From DATFVJ01 sp035517695 (GTDB lineage: Bacteria; Actinomycetota; Actinomycetes; Streptosporangiales; Streptosporangiaceae), in the NCBI GenBank assembly GCA_035517695.1, contig DATIYI010000353.1, positions 1 to 30,761 of the forward strand: 30,761 nt of DNA. The letters are read 5' to 3'. Under the pieces are notes generated by a model. The model saw only the letters and a program-made list of their open reading frames with translations, ran no database searches and was not told where the DNA came from. Shown here piece after piece: positions 1-7,165 of this stretch (within the stretch, counting starts at the first letter, position 1; every line of letters begins with the position of its first letter). The position numbers and the translations under genes are program-made.

Positions 1-496
1 GCTGCTCAGCGCTCGTCTGGTCCAGCTCGGCGGCTTGCCGTGCTGCGGACAGCGTGACCATGTTCGGGTGGTTCCATGTGTGGTTGCCCATCGCGTAGCC
101 GCCCTCGACCTCATCTCGCACCAGCGAGGGCCGGGCCGCCATGTTCTCGCCGATGTTGAAGAACGTCGCGGGGACCCGGTAGTGCGCCAGCACCGAGAGT
201 ATGGCCGCAGTGCTCTTCCCCGGGCCGTCATCGAAGGTCAGAGCCACGGTCTTGGACTGGCCGGGCGCGTAGAAGTGCGGGCCGTAGGGCGCTGCCGGGC
301 AAGAGGCCGCGGCGGTGACGCCGGTCACCGCTGGCCGCCGGGCCACGCCGCCGAAGGCCATCGTGGCAGGCGGCCCGGCCGGCCCTTCCGGTAGCGAACC
401 GGGCGGGGGGCCGACGGCTGAGGCCGTCCCCGCCAGGCAAGCGGCGAAAACTATGGCGTCGGCGAGAACGGCTCCGGCAAGCCTGGTAACGTACAC
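1..496 (-). CDS. Polysaccharide deacetylase (CE4), copy A, 3' end cut by the window
   Basis: This is the N-terminal 165 residues of a secreted NodB-type carbohydrate esterase; the rest lies beyond the left edge. Family members remove N-acetyl groups from peptidoglycan or chitin-like polymers outside the cell. A signal peptide (hydrophobic residues 6-24, Ala-Ser-Ala cleavage-like site near 27) is followed by the metal-site motif TFDDGPG (87-93) and the zinc-binding HTWNH (139-143). It starts with GTG where the intact copy at 3140-3955 has ATG. Both have an AAGGGG-type ribosome-binding site 7-8 nt upstream. Visible residue changes against the other copy include A3V, A4T, G13D, A51V and K131E, none in a catalytic motif. 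Whether this copy is full length cannot be seen here. Confidence 0.85.
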   Translation of the reverse strand, partial: MYVTRLAGAVLADAIVFAACLAGTASAVGPPPGSLPEGPAGPPATMAFGGVARRPAVTGVTAAASCPAAPYGPHFYAPGQSKTVALTFDDGPGKSTAAILSVLAHYRVPATFFNIGENMAARPSLVRDEVEGGYAMGNHTWNHPNMVTLSAARQAAELDQTSAEQ

Positions 497-503
497 GAGT
501 TAA

Positions 504-520
504 GCCCCTTTGATGGGGGC
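504..520 (-). promoter_or_regulatory. Hairpin enclosing the ribosome-binding site of deacetylase copy A
   Basis: On the minus-strand transcript, GCCCC pairs with GGGGC across a 7-nt loop. The GGGG arm is the Shine-Dalgarno sequence, 7 nt before the GTG start at 496. The same stem is kept at 3963-3979 in the second copy although the loop differs at two bases. It could limit translation; that is inference. Confidence 0.4.
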
Positions 521-540
521 GAGGCACCTCATAACCCATC

Positions 541-675
541 TCAGCGTCCGGGTGACTTGAGCAATACGCCAGAGTCATCTGTCCCGCACACCAGAGACCT
601 TCGTAGGTCGAACAGGGCGAACTCACGCGCGACGCCGCTCAGCACCGGCAACTGCTCAGGGGCGCACCCCGTCAT
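541..675 (-). pseudogene. Unrecognised reading frame or C-terminal gene fragment, upstream of the deacetylase
   Basis: A 44-codon frame from an ATG ends at TGA 541-543. It stays open further upstream without a convincing start. Its last ~36 codons (PVLSGVAREFALFDLRRSL and onward) fall in the duplicated block and are kept open in the second copy at 4000-4108 with one silent and three conservative changes (L/V, V/A, L/V). This looks like the tail of a once-coding gene copied with the deacetylase. I do not recognise the family, and it may be untranslated. Confidence 0.3.
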
Positions 676-758
676 GATCCGGGTGTACTCCTCGTAGGTC
701 GGCTGCTGGGTCGGCTGGTCATCAGCGGACGCGCGAATCGACCACGACCGTGCGCGTC

Positions 759-790
759 CGTTCCGTGGCGCGCCGTTACGCCACGGAACG
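759..790. promoter_or_regulatory. Perfect 12-bp inverted repeat
   Basis: CGTTCCGTGGCG (759-770) and CGCCACGGAACG (779-790) are exact inverted arms around an 8-bp loop. There is no T-run on either side, so a classical terminator is not evident. The stem overlaps the stop of the small minus-strand frame 776-889. It could be an operator, a factor-independent terminator without U-tract (common in actinomycetes), or a mobile-element scar. Confidence 0.55.
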
Positions 791-889
791 CGTGTGGTAA
801 TTGATGTGCTCGGCCCGGATGATCTGGTCAGGGTGCCCGGCGGCGAGCGCCAACATTTCCCGCGCCAGCGTCGCGAGCGTCCAACTCAT
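776..889 (-). CDS. Possible 37-residue protein of unknown function
   Basis: An ATG frame encodes MSWTLATLAREMLALAAG and continues with HPDQIIRAEHINYHTRSVA before TAA. Third positions are mostly G or C, which suggests real or recently real coding. No strong ribosome-binding site precedes the ATG. I do not recognise the family. It may be a small gene or a fragment of a larger one. Confidence 0.3.
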   Translation of the reverse strand: MSWTLATLAREMLALAAGHPDQIIRAEHINYHTRSVA

Positions 890-1155
890 CGGCCCTGCTG
901 AGGCTGTCAGCCGGGCCCAGAGCCCATTCGTCCGCCCATGAAGGCCCTTTGCCGTCGTTCAGCATCCCCGCAAGATTGCACGGGGGACTCCTGTGACCGA
1001 CATGGCTTCGATACCCAGTGCCTACCAGGGGTCCCTTCTAAAGGCCGAGACGGGCAACGTCTGCCCTATTCCGCCGCGACCGATCCGACTCTGGGCCGGA
1101 GCCTGATCCGTCGTTGTGTCGCGGCAATCAGGCGTGGGCAGAGGCCTTGAGCACG

Positions 1156-1830
1156 ATGCGGCTCATGACCGGGAAACGAGCCGACACGCTGCTGGAGCTG
1201 ATGCACCCAATCGAGTACTTCACCCTTGCCCGCGCCTGGGAGGACCTGACCGATGATGAGTTCTTCTGGGAACCATTCACGATGACCTGGAGCATTCGTC
1301 GGCAAGACCAGTGCAGGACCCCGAACCCGTTCGGAGCCGGCGAATGGGCGGCCGACTTCGAGATCCCTGAGCCAGCCCCGGTCCCGATGACCACCATCGC
1401 CTGGCTGTACTGGCACATAGGATCGATGCCAGGCCGTCTGTGCGACATCGACCTCTTGGGCGGGACGCGCACCATGGCCAGCGGCTGGACGTCCCCGTAC
1501 CTAACCCATCACCCGATCTTCACCAGTGCCGCCGAGGCTGTCACCGCGTTGCGTGACGGCTGGCAGAGACTCCGCGAGGCGATCGAGCGGGCCGATGACG
1601 ACCAGCTCGAAGTGACGACCGCCGGGTACACGTATGCCGCGGAGCCGCCAAGAGGCGGCCTGTGCGTTCCCGGCCCGCCGGGTCCCGCGCACCCGGCCAC
1701 GCACTTCATCGCGGGCACGCTCAACGAGGTAGGTCATCACGCTACTCAGATCGGCGCTCTGCGCGACCTTTACGCGTGGCGACACATCGACCGCGGCCGA
1801 CACGGCGACCTGAGAGGATCACGGGCATAA
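1156..1830 (+). CDS. DinB-like metal-binding protein
   Basis: This 224-residue protein has the features of the DinB/DUF664 four-helix bundle superfamily, whose members hold a divalent metal with three histidines and often act as thiol-dependent transferases or are uncharacterised. Candidate ligands are H87 in LYWHIGSMPGR and H194/H195 in EVGHHATQIG, at the usual places in helices 2 and 4. I chose the ATG at 1156; a TTG at 1114 in frame would add 14 residues that do not look conserved. The gene stands alone, with a decayed region downstream. Substrate unknown. Confidence 0.8.
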   Translation: MRLMTGKRADTLLELMHPIEYFTLARAWEDLTDDEFFWEPFTMTWSIRRQDQCRTPNPFGAGEWAADFEIPEPAPVPMTTIAWLYWHIGSMPGRLCDIDLLGGTRTMASGWTSPYLTHHPIFTSAAEAVTALRDGWQRLREAIERADDDQLEVTTAGYTYAAEPPRGGLCVPGPPGPAHPATHFIAGTLNEVGHHATQIGALRDLYAWRHIDRGRHGDLRGSRA

Positions 1831-2269
1831 TCGGCAGGCGTGCCGTTCCGCCTCCAGCAGGGAGATCGGCACACGTGGATGGGTTTTCGCGAGCCGCGCC
1901 CGGATTAGTGAGTCGGCCGGCCCGTCCAGGCCGAGCGCGACGGCCGGGACGAGGCGGAGCGACCGCCGGGAATAGTCCGCTCCACCGGTTCGCCGGCACC
2001 ATGGTGGGCGTTCGTTCGGTCACGCGACCGGCCCGGTGCGCGAAACCTAGCTGCCGGGACGTCACTGGTCGCGCTGTTGTGCCTGGCAATGACACGCCGT
2101 GTTGCTTCTGCCGTCTCCGCAGCGTCGAAGGCCGTGCAGATGGACCTCTGGCGATGCTGTCGAGGCAGGCGAGAGCATTGAGCGCCATCTCCCGTTGCGT
2201 TCGGCGAACATGGTGGGCATCGGAGCCCCTTGAATTTGGGCTGGTCAGGCCGTACCCATTAGTAAGGTG
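1831..2269. other. Gene-poor stretch
   Basis: I find no convincing gene in these ~440 bp. Open frames are short, lack ribosome-binding sites and match no family I recognise. The right end grades into the HNH endonuclease remnant. Confidence 0.5.
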
Positions 2270-2410
2270 ACTGTAACCTCGGGCCCTGTGCCGCCGGCAC
2301 CACCAAGTCAAGCAGGCCCCGGCTGGCAACTCACCCAGGCCCGGCCAGGCATCTTCCACTGGACCGCCCCATCCCGGCGGACCTACTGGACCACCGCCGA
2401 GCCCTACTAA
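2270..2410 (+). pseudogene. Frameshifted C-terminal remnant of a DUF222/13E12-type HNH endonuclease
   Basis: One frame gives LCRRHHQVKQA, the second half of an HNH motif. After a one-base shift near 2315 another frame gives GWQLTQARPGIFHWTAPS and a C-terminal RRTYWTTAEPY ending at TAA 2408-2410. That order matches the tail of actinobacterial 13E12-repeat HNH proteins, which occur in many copies per genome. Stops and shifts just upstream (around 2263-2278) show it is dead. The N-terminal DUF222 part is absent. Confidence 0.75.
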
Positions 2411-2449
2411 CGGCCCGTGGCCGCTACCCACGGTGCGGGCAGAAACCGT

Positions 2450-2800
2450 CGCAGTGAGCCGCGCGCCCCGGCGCGACCGGCCGCCCGTACTGGCATGGCC
2501 GCGAACTCAAGCTCGCTGAGCCGGGCACCGGGCCAGACCCGCCGGTCACCACGGTCACCCAGACCAGCCGGTACGGCACCGCCATGGCCTAGTCGCGGGA
2601 CCGGCTGCATCCCCGGCTGACCGGCCGGGCCGCCTGGCAGGACCACGACGCGAGCTGCCGGCCTTCTACGGCACCTTAATCCGCCTGCAGGTGGAGCACC
2701 TCTGCCCGGCGACCCGTGACCCCAAGCCGGTGTGGCTGTGGTGGTCAGCCAGCGCGCCGCGCCCGCCGACGTGGACCGGTGCTGGCAGGCATCTCCACCG
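2450..2800 (+). pseudogene. Decayed transposase remnant (NF041680-like family)
   Basis: Pieces in shifting frames resemble the middle of a DDE-type transposase common in actinomycetes. SRYGTAMA is followed by a stop and DRLHPRLTGRAAWQDHDA, then after a shift GTLIRLQVEHL and DPKPVWLWWS, which is the family's characteristic order. The start, catalytic C-terminal part and terminal repeats are not visible. It is a genomic scar close to the duplicated deacetylase block. The family assignment rests on remembered family sequence. Confidence 0.65.
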
Positions 2801-2963
2801 CCAGGAACATCGCCGGCATCCTGACTGCCCTGCGCGAGGCGATCACCGGACGGCGCTGGATGCCGCCCATCCCCCGCTCGCCGTGACGAGTCACTGGCGG
2901 AGACACACCGGCCCGCCGGTTACATCGCTTCCGCCAAAGCGACGCAGACGCAGAGAACTGCAC

Positions 2964-2984
2964 GTTATGAAACGTTTTCATAAC
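2964..2984. promoter_or_regulatory. LacI-type palindrome with no obvious target gene
   Basis: GTTATGAAA (2964-2972) and TTTCATAAC (2976-2984) are perfect 9-bp arms around CGT. The core GAAACGTTTTC, with a central CpG between A/T-rich arms, is the form of many LacI/GalR-family operators. It stands out as A/T-rich in this G+C-rich DNA. No gene starts beside it: transposase debris lies to the left and the deacetylase converges from the right. Confidence 0.5.
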
Positions 2985-3139
2985 ATGAATGTGCGGTCGG
3001 CCCGAATCGCGCGCGGCGGCTCACCCGTGCGCAGAAGGACCTGATCCGTGCGGCCAACCGCGTCCGCCACCGAACCGCTGATTCCGCCCATATCGGCTCT
3101 GCTGTGCGCTCAACCAGTCGACGAGTTGCCCGCGATCCG

Positions 3140-3955
3140 CTAGACGGTGACGAAGCGGTAGCCGTGTGAGCGGAAGAACTGGATGATCGTCGGCAGCGCG
3201 CCGACGGTCGCAGGGTTCCCGATGGGCTGGTTGTGCATCAGTACCACCGGGTGGTGCAGTGCGCCGCTCTCCTCCTCGGCCAGCTGGATGATGCGGTGCA
3301 CCCAATTAATGGAGCCCGAACCGTCTGCCATCCAGTCCTGGGTGTCCACTGACCACAGCCACACGCCCATCCGGCGCTGCTGCGCCAGGCTGAGTGTAGT
3401 CGCGTTGTAGTCGCCGTATGGCGGCCGGAACGCGCACGGCAAGGTCCCGGCGATGGATCGCTGCTCAGCGCTCGTCTGGTCCAGCTCGGCGGCTTGCCGT
3501 GCTGCGGACAGCGTGACCATGTTCGGGTGGTTCCATGTGTGGTTGCCCATCGCGTAGCCGCCCTTGACCTCATCTCGCACCAGCGAGGGCCGGGCCGCCA
3601 TGTTCTCGCCGATGTTGAAGAACGTCGCGGGGACCCGGTAGTGCGCCAGCACCGAGAGTATGGCCGCAGTGCTCTTCCCCGGGCCGTCATCAAAGGTCAG
3701 AGCCACGGTCTTGGACTGGCCGGGCGCGTAGAAGTGCGGGCCGTAGGGCGCTGCCGGGCAAGAGGCCGCGGCGGTGACGCCGGTCACCGCTGGCCGCCGG
3801 GCCGCGCCGCCGAAGGCCATTGTGGCAGGCGGCCCGGCCGGCCCTTCCGGTAGCGAACCGGGCGGGGGGCCGACGGCTGAGGCCGTCCCAGCCAGGCAAG
3901 CGGCGAAGACTATGGCGCCGGCGAGAACGGCTCCGGCAAGCCTGGCAGCGTACAT
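3140..3955 (-). CDS. Secreted polysaccharide deacetylase (CE4), intact copy B
   Basis: A 271-residue exported NodB-domain esterase. A signal peptide (1-27) and a short Pro/Gly-rich spacer precede the catalytic core. All family motifs are present: TFDDGPG with catalytic/metal Asp89-Asp90, HTWNHP (His139, His143 zinc ligands), RPPYG (177-181), DTQDW (about 204-208) and LMHNQP near 243, where most relatives have His-Asp. It probably deacetylates peptidoglycan or a related N-acetylglucosamine polymer. The start is ATG after an AAGGGGG ribosome-binding site that lies within a small hairpin (3963-3979). Its 5' half and upstream region are duplicated at 1-650. Confidence 0.92.
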   Translation of the reverse strand: MYAARLAGAVLAGAIVFAACLAGTASAVGPPPGSLPEGPAGPPATMAFGGAARRPAVTGVTAAASCPAAPYGPHFYAPGQSKTVALTFDDGPGKSTAAILSVLAHYRVPATFFNIGENMAARPSLVRDEVKGGYAMGNHTWNHPNMVTLSAARQAAELDQTSAEQRSIAGTLPCAFRPPYGDYNATTLSLAQQRRMGVWLWSVDTQDWMADGSGSINWVHRIIQLAEEESGALHHPVVLMHNQPIGNPATVGALPTIIQFFRSHGYRFVTV

Positions 3956-4109
3956 GAGTTAAGCCCCCTTGATAGGGGCGAGGCACCACATAACCCATCT
4001 CAGCGTCCGGGTGACTTGACCAATACGCCAGAGTCATCTGTCCCGCACGCCAGAGACCTTCGCAGGTCGAACACGGCGAACTCACGCGCGACGCCGCTCA
4101 GCACCGGCA
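3460..4109. repeat. Dispersed duplication, copy 2
   Basis: Partner of positions 1-650, same orientation, gap-free, about 97% identical. Unlike copy 1, its right side joins sequence downstream of the PAP2 gene. The minus-strand frame ending at 4000 (the second copy of the fragment at 541-675) is carried within it. The interval 3956-4229 contains no other recognisable gene. Confidence 0.93.
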
Positions 4110-4229
4110 CATCGGCGGCGGGGTCGATGCGCTCGGCCTGGCACCACCAGAACCACCGTGCCGCGCTTGACCCATGACCGCCCACTTGTCGCGCACAGCC
4201 AGCCGCCGATTTCTGAGGCGGCTCCCAGC

Positions 4230-4964
4230 TCAGTCCGGACTCGTGCGCCTTCGGCCGATCCTCGGTGCCCGGCGCCCCATCCACTCGGCAGCCCGCCGGC
4301 TGGATAGCCGGCCCGCCGCTCCCAGCGCACAGACCAAGTCGAGCGCGAGTGCCGTCGCCAGCACGACCGCTGTGCCGACTGCCGCTCCCGCCACCGTGTC
4401 GGTGGCGTAGTGCCAGCGCACAGCCACGAGTGCGACGGCGACGGTGACCGCGGTGAGCAAGGCGATCAGCGCGAGCAACACGCGGACGACCACACGGATC
4501 CGCGGGCGGGGCGGGTCGATGAGCAGCACCGCAAAGGCGACTACAACCGCGAATATGCCGGTGGAGTGTCCGCTGGGAAAGATCGAGATGCCATACGGGG
4601 CCCGGTCGACGACAGGTTTGAGCAGTTCGGTGAGGGCCGCGGCGGCGGGTACGGCGACCGCTACAAGCACAGCCCCGCGACCTCTCCGCATCGCCAGGCA
4701 GGCGACGAGCAACGCCGCGCTGATGATGGTCACCGAGACCGGAGCACCGAGGCTCACGACGTAAAACATCTTCGGATGTGAGCCGAGGAGGCCCTGAACC
4801 CGGCCGTCGACCGACGAGTCCAGCCATCCCGGCCCGGTCTGGCCCGCGAACCACGTTCCGAAGACCACCGTGAGCACCACGCAGAACCCGGCAAGCGCAG
4901 CGGCCAGGGGACGGATGGACGCGGGCAGCAGCGGGTGGGGTGCGGTGCGACGCAGCCGTTCCAA
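4230..4964 (-). CDS. PAP2-superfamily membrane phosphatase
   Basis: A 244-residue integral membrane protein with about six hydrophobic segments and the three PAP2 phosphatase motifs: KPVVDRAP (K-x6-RP type, near 116), PSGHS (near 130) and RWHYATDTVAG (near 184) with the nucleophile histidine. Relatives remove phosphate from lipid phosphates such as phosphatidate or undecaprenyl pyrophosphate at the outer membrane face. The start is TTG 4964, preceded by GGGGG about 6 nt upstream. An ATG at 4999 is in another frame. The C-terminus is basic and probably cytosolic. It is divergent from the thioesterase gene. Substrate unknown. Confidence 0.87.
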   Translation of the reverse strand: MERLRRTAPHPLLPASIRPLAAALAGFCVVLTVVFGTWFAGQTGPGWLDSSVDGRVQGLLGSHPKMFYVVSLGAPVSVTIISAALLVACLAMRRGRGAVLVAVAVPAAAALTELLKPVVDRAPYGISIFPSGHSTGIFAVVVAFAVLLIDPPRPRIRVVVRVLLALIALLTAVTVAVALVAVRWHYATDTVAGAAVGTAVVLATALALDLVCALGAAGRLSSRRAAEWMGRRAPRIGRRRTSPD

Positions 4965-5062
4965 ACGCTTGCCCCCGTTCCTTCGTGCCGCACAGCCATC
5001 CTAGGACGGTCCCGCGCCGCCCCGAAACGATGGTTTCAAGGTGTCACTACCAGCCCACTGTG

Positions 5063-5087
5063 CGTGCCACTGTCATGCTTTGGCACG
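5063..5087. promoter_or_regulatory. Short inverted repeat in the PAP2/thioesterase divergent region
   Basis: CGTGCCA (5063-5069) and TGGCACG (5081-5087) are perfect 7-bp arms 11 bp apart, about 100 bp upstream of the PAP2 start. A dimeric-regulator site is possible. The rest of 4965-5179 shows no gene. Confidence 0.3.
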
Positions 5088-5179
5088 GGGCCTGATCGTT
5101 TCCCGGTACCCCAGCCGGTGCAGCCTCCGGGTGCTTGATGCCGCGCGCGCCAGCGCGGCCACCGGACGTGTCGTCGCGA

Positions 5180-5245
5180 TCGATGGCCAGTGATCGTCTG
5201 ATCGATTGCCGGTGAATCGTCCCGGTCGATAGCCGGCGAATGGCC
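5180..5245. repeat. Three imperfect direct repeats upstream of the thioesterase gene
   Basis: TCGATGGCC, TCGATTGCC and TCGATAGCC begin at 5180, 5202 and 5226, each followed by a related GTGA/GCGAA sequence. The spacings of 22 and 24 bp are near two helical turns, which suits a protein binding one DNA face. The third copy covers the ATG at 5240, which argues that translation begins further downstream. Confidence 0.5.
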
Positions 5246-5311
5246 AATGACGCGGGCACTGTCGGCGGCCTGCTGCCCCGTGATGGTGAACCTGCGGGTA
5301 ACATCCAGCGG

Positions 5312-6127
5312 GTGAGCGGGAGTTTCTACCTGCCGCTCGGCGACGGCCGGTGGCGCGCTACGGTGCATACGAGCGGACCGTGGGATTCGCGTGCACAGCA
5401 CGGCGGTCCGCCGAGCGCCCTGATGGGCCGCGCGATCCAGCACTGCGCGCCACGCGATGAAATGATCGTTTCCCGGTTCACCTGTGAGATTCTCGGCGCC
5501 ATCCCTGTCGGCGAGCTTGAGGTGACCGCCCGCGTTGTCCGGCCTGGCCGCAGCGTCGAACTGATCGAGGCAGCGACCCGCGTTGGCGGGCGCGACGTGG
5601 CCAGGGCCAGCGCATGGCGGGTGCTGCGAACCGGCAGCGACCCCATTGGATCCGCGCGATCGCCCGGAGCGAGCCAGGTCACCGCACCTTGGCTGCCTGA
5701 CTCCGGGTCGCACCGGCCAAGCGAGCCGGTCGGAAAGGTGCCACCTGGATGGGTGGACGGGTACGTATCCGCCATCGAGTGGCGCATGGTCAGCGGAGGG
5801 TTCATGTCGGCCGGCCCGGCCACGGTCTGGGCCCGGTTGCGGTATCCGCTGGTCCCGGACGAGGAGGCGACCCCGCTGCAGCGGGTGCTCGTCGTGGCGG
5901 ACAGCGCCAGCGGCCTGTCGGGTGAACTCGATGTCAGGCATTGGCGGTTCATCAACCCCGAGCTCACCGTTCACCTGCACCGTGAGCCCGGCGGGGAGTG
6001 GATCTGCGTTGACGCTGCGACGACGATCTCCACTGGCGGGGCCGGGCTGGCCACTTCGGTCATTTCGGATCTCACCGGGCCGGTCGGTGTGAGCGCCCAG
6101 ACGCTGCTCGTCATCCCCGCGTCGTAG
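5312..6127 (+). CDS. TesB-like acyl-CoA thioesterase family protein
   Basis: The 271-residue product has the layout of double-hotdog thioesterases. The N-terminal SGSFYLPLGDGRWRAT and HGGPPSALMGRAI segments are typical of actinobacterial members, and the C-terminal hotdog has DVRHWRFINPELTVHL. Such enzymes hydrolyse acyl-CoA thioesters in the cytosol. I chose GTG 5312 because conserved sequence starts there and because ATG 5240 lies within the direct repeats. Starting at 5240 would add 24 residues of low interest. Neither start has a strong ribosome-binding site. It converges with the gene at 6143-6694. Acyl substrate unknown. Confidence 0.8.
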   Translation: MSGSFYLPLGDGRWRATVHTSGPWDSRAQHGGPPSALMGRAIQHCAPRDEMIVSRFTCEILGAIPVGELEVTARVVRPGRSVELIEAATRVGGRDVARASAWRVLRTGSDPIGSARSPGASQVTAPWLPDSGSHRPSEPVGKVPPGWVDGYVSAIEWRMVSGGFMSAGPATVWARLRYPLVPDEEATPLQRVLVVADSASGLSGELDVRHWRFINPELTVHLHREPGGEWICVDAATTISTGGAGLATSVISDLTGPVGVSAQTLLVIPAS

Positions 6128-6142
6128 CCGGCGCCGGCTGCG

Positions 6143-6694
6143 TCAAGAGCTCGTTTCCAGCTCGATGTTGCCGCTGGGCGCGCGGCCCGTCGCCCGGTCG
6201 GTGCGGCTCAGTTCGGCGCGCGCGGCCTGGGCGGAGGGTTCTGCGAGTATTTCCGCCACCTGCTGTAGTAGCGATCGGACGGTCCCGGTGGCCACCCGGT
6301 GCAGCACCAGCCGGTCTAGCCCGGAACCGGCACCGGCCAGCGGAGGCCGGTAGGCGCCTGTCAGCGCCAGGATGGTCGTGCCTGTTTCCGCGGGCCTGAC
6401 GATGAGGTCGGCGTCGAACACGGGAAACAATCGTCCCATCACCCCTGTGGCCTCCCACCGCAGTGGCAGCACGACGGCTTCGGCGCGGGGCGAAGGCTCA
6501 AGCATCCGCACGTGGACCAACTTGGAGGCCCCGACGACAGCGCCGAAAGGGCCGACCCGGATCAGGCCGGAGAAACCGTCGGCGTAGGCGCGGTCCGACG
6601 CATCGGCGAGCCAGCGGCCGCGGATGGACTCCATGAACCGTGCGCGGGCAGCCGGGAAGCCGATGTTGAGCGGCACCTCATCGCCAACGAACAT
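6143..6694 (-). CDS. SRPBCC/START-like conserved protein
   Basis: A 183-residue soluble protein. Its central and C-terminal parts (FDADLIVRPAETGTTILALT near 94-113, then GLDRLVLHRVATGTVRSLLQ) look like the strands and long final helix of a polyketide-cyclase/SRPBCC fold that binds hydrophobic ligands. No catalytic signature is visible. The extreme C-terminus is Ser/Glu-rich. It ends 15 bp from the stop of the convergent thioesterase gene. Fold assignment is tentative and function unknown. Confidence 0.65.
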   Translation of the reverse strand: MFVGDEVPLNIGFPAARARFMESIRGRWLADASDRAYADGFSGLIRVGPFGAVVGASKLVHVRMLEPSPRAEAVVLPLRWEATGVMGRLFPVFDADLIVRPAETGTTILALTGAYRPPLAGAGSGLDRLVLHRVATGTVRSLLQQVAEILAEPSAQAARAELSRTDRATGRAPSGNIELETSS

Positions 6695-6840
6695 TCCCCC
6701 AAGTGAGCCAGGCGGCGCTCTCAGGTGGGAGGGTCGAAAGTCACCTTACTTTCCGCGAACGACTTGTGAGCCAAAGCGCGGCCCGCCTGCGATACACGTG
6801 CTGACCGCCTACTCCCTGTAATGGTGGGAGCAGATCATGG

Positions 6841-7059
6841 CTAGTTACCGGCGGGGCCGGCGACGAAAATCACCGCGCGGAGCTCGGTGACGCGATGATC
6901 ATCCCAGCGGGATACCTCCGTCAGGTGCGATGCCAGGGCCCGGCATCCGCCGAGGCCATCGTGTCGATGCGAGCCGGCGGCAGAACCGGGAGCCGTGCCC
7001 GACGGCGAGGTGCCGCCGCGCTCGAACGGCATGCTGGGCGCGTCATCGGCGTCATTCAT
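6841..7059 (-). CDS. Small hypothetical protein (72 aa)
   Basis: It begins ATGAATGACG after a GAGGGAGG ribosome-binding site and ends at TAG 6841-6843. The first half is Gly/Ser/Pro-rich and probably disordered. The second half (ASHLTEVSRWDDHRVTELR, then AVIFVAGPAGN) could form a helix and a strand. I recognise no family. The good ribosome-binding site supports it; no homology can be offered. Positions 6695-6840 hold nothing I can identify. Confidence 0.42.
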   Translation of the reverse strand: MNDADDAPSMPFERGGTSPSGTAPGSAAGSHRHDGLGGCRALASHLTEVSRWDDHRVTELRAVIFVAGPAGN

Positions 7060-7131
7060 CAGCCTCCCTCGTTTCCGGCACCATCGGACGTGTCACGGAG
7101 CTGCGCGTCAAGGCCTCGGTGGGTTAACCGG

Positions 7132-7150
7132 CCCCGGCCGCTGGCCGGGG
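7132..7150 (+). promoter_or_regulatory. GC hairpin holding the Shine-Dalgarno of the K+ channel gene
   Basis: CCCCGGCC (7132-7139) and GGCCGGGG (7143-7150) form a perfect 8-bp stem with a 3-nt loop. Its 3' arm runs into GGGGGG, the only Shine-Dalgarno-like sequence before the GTG at 7166. It may restrict translation, or terminate transcription arriving from upstream. Confidence 0.5.
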
Positions 7151-7165
7151 GGACACAATGGCGTC

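Larger units (their letters stand above)
1..650. repeat. Dispersed duplication, copy 1 (deacetylase 5' half plus upstream flank)
   Basis: Positions 1-650 align without gaps to 3460-4109 at a constant offset of 3459. I count 17 substitutions by eye, about 97.4% identity. Similarity stops abruptly after position 650 (4109 in the other copy). The left boundary is outside the window. The unit contains the deacetylase start, its leader and about 110 bp of an upstream reading frame. Confidence 0.93.

Noticed and set aside
1030..1065. GGGCA-ACGTC-TGCCC stem as a terminator
   Set aside because: Five-bp stem without T-run, and no gene ends beside it on either strand.
993..1106. 37-codon GTG frame (VTDMASIPSAYQGSLLKAET...)
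   Set aside because: Has GGGGGA upstream but no family sequence, poor codon bias at several places, and lies in decayed DNA.
4000..4854. 284-residue minus-strand frame
   Set aside because: Shadow of the PAP2 gene in another frame; only its last ~36 codons, within the duplication, look coding.
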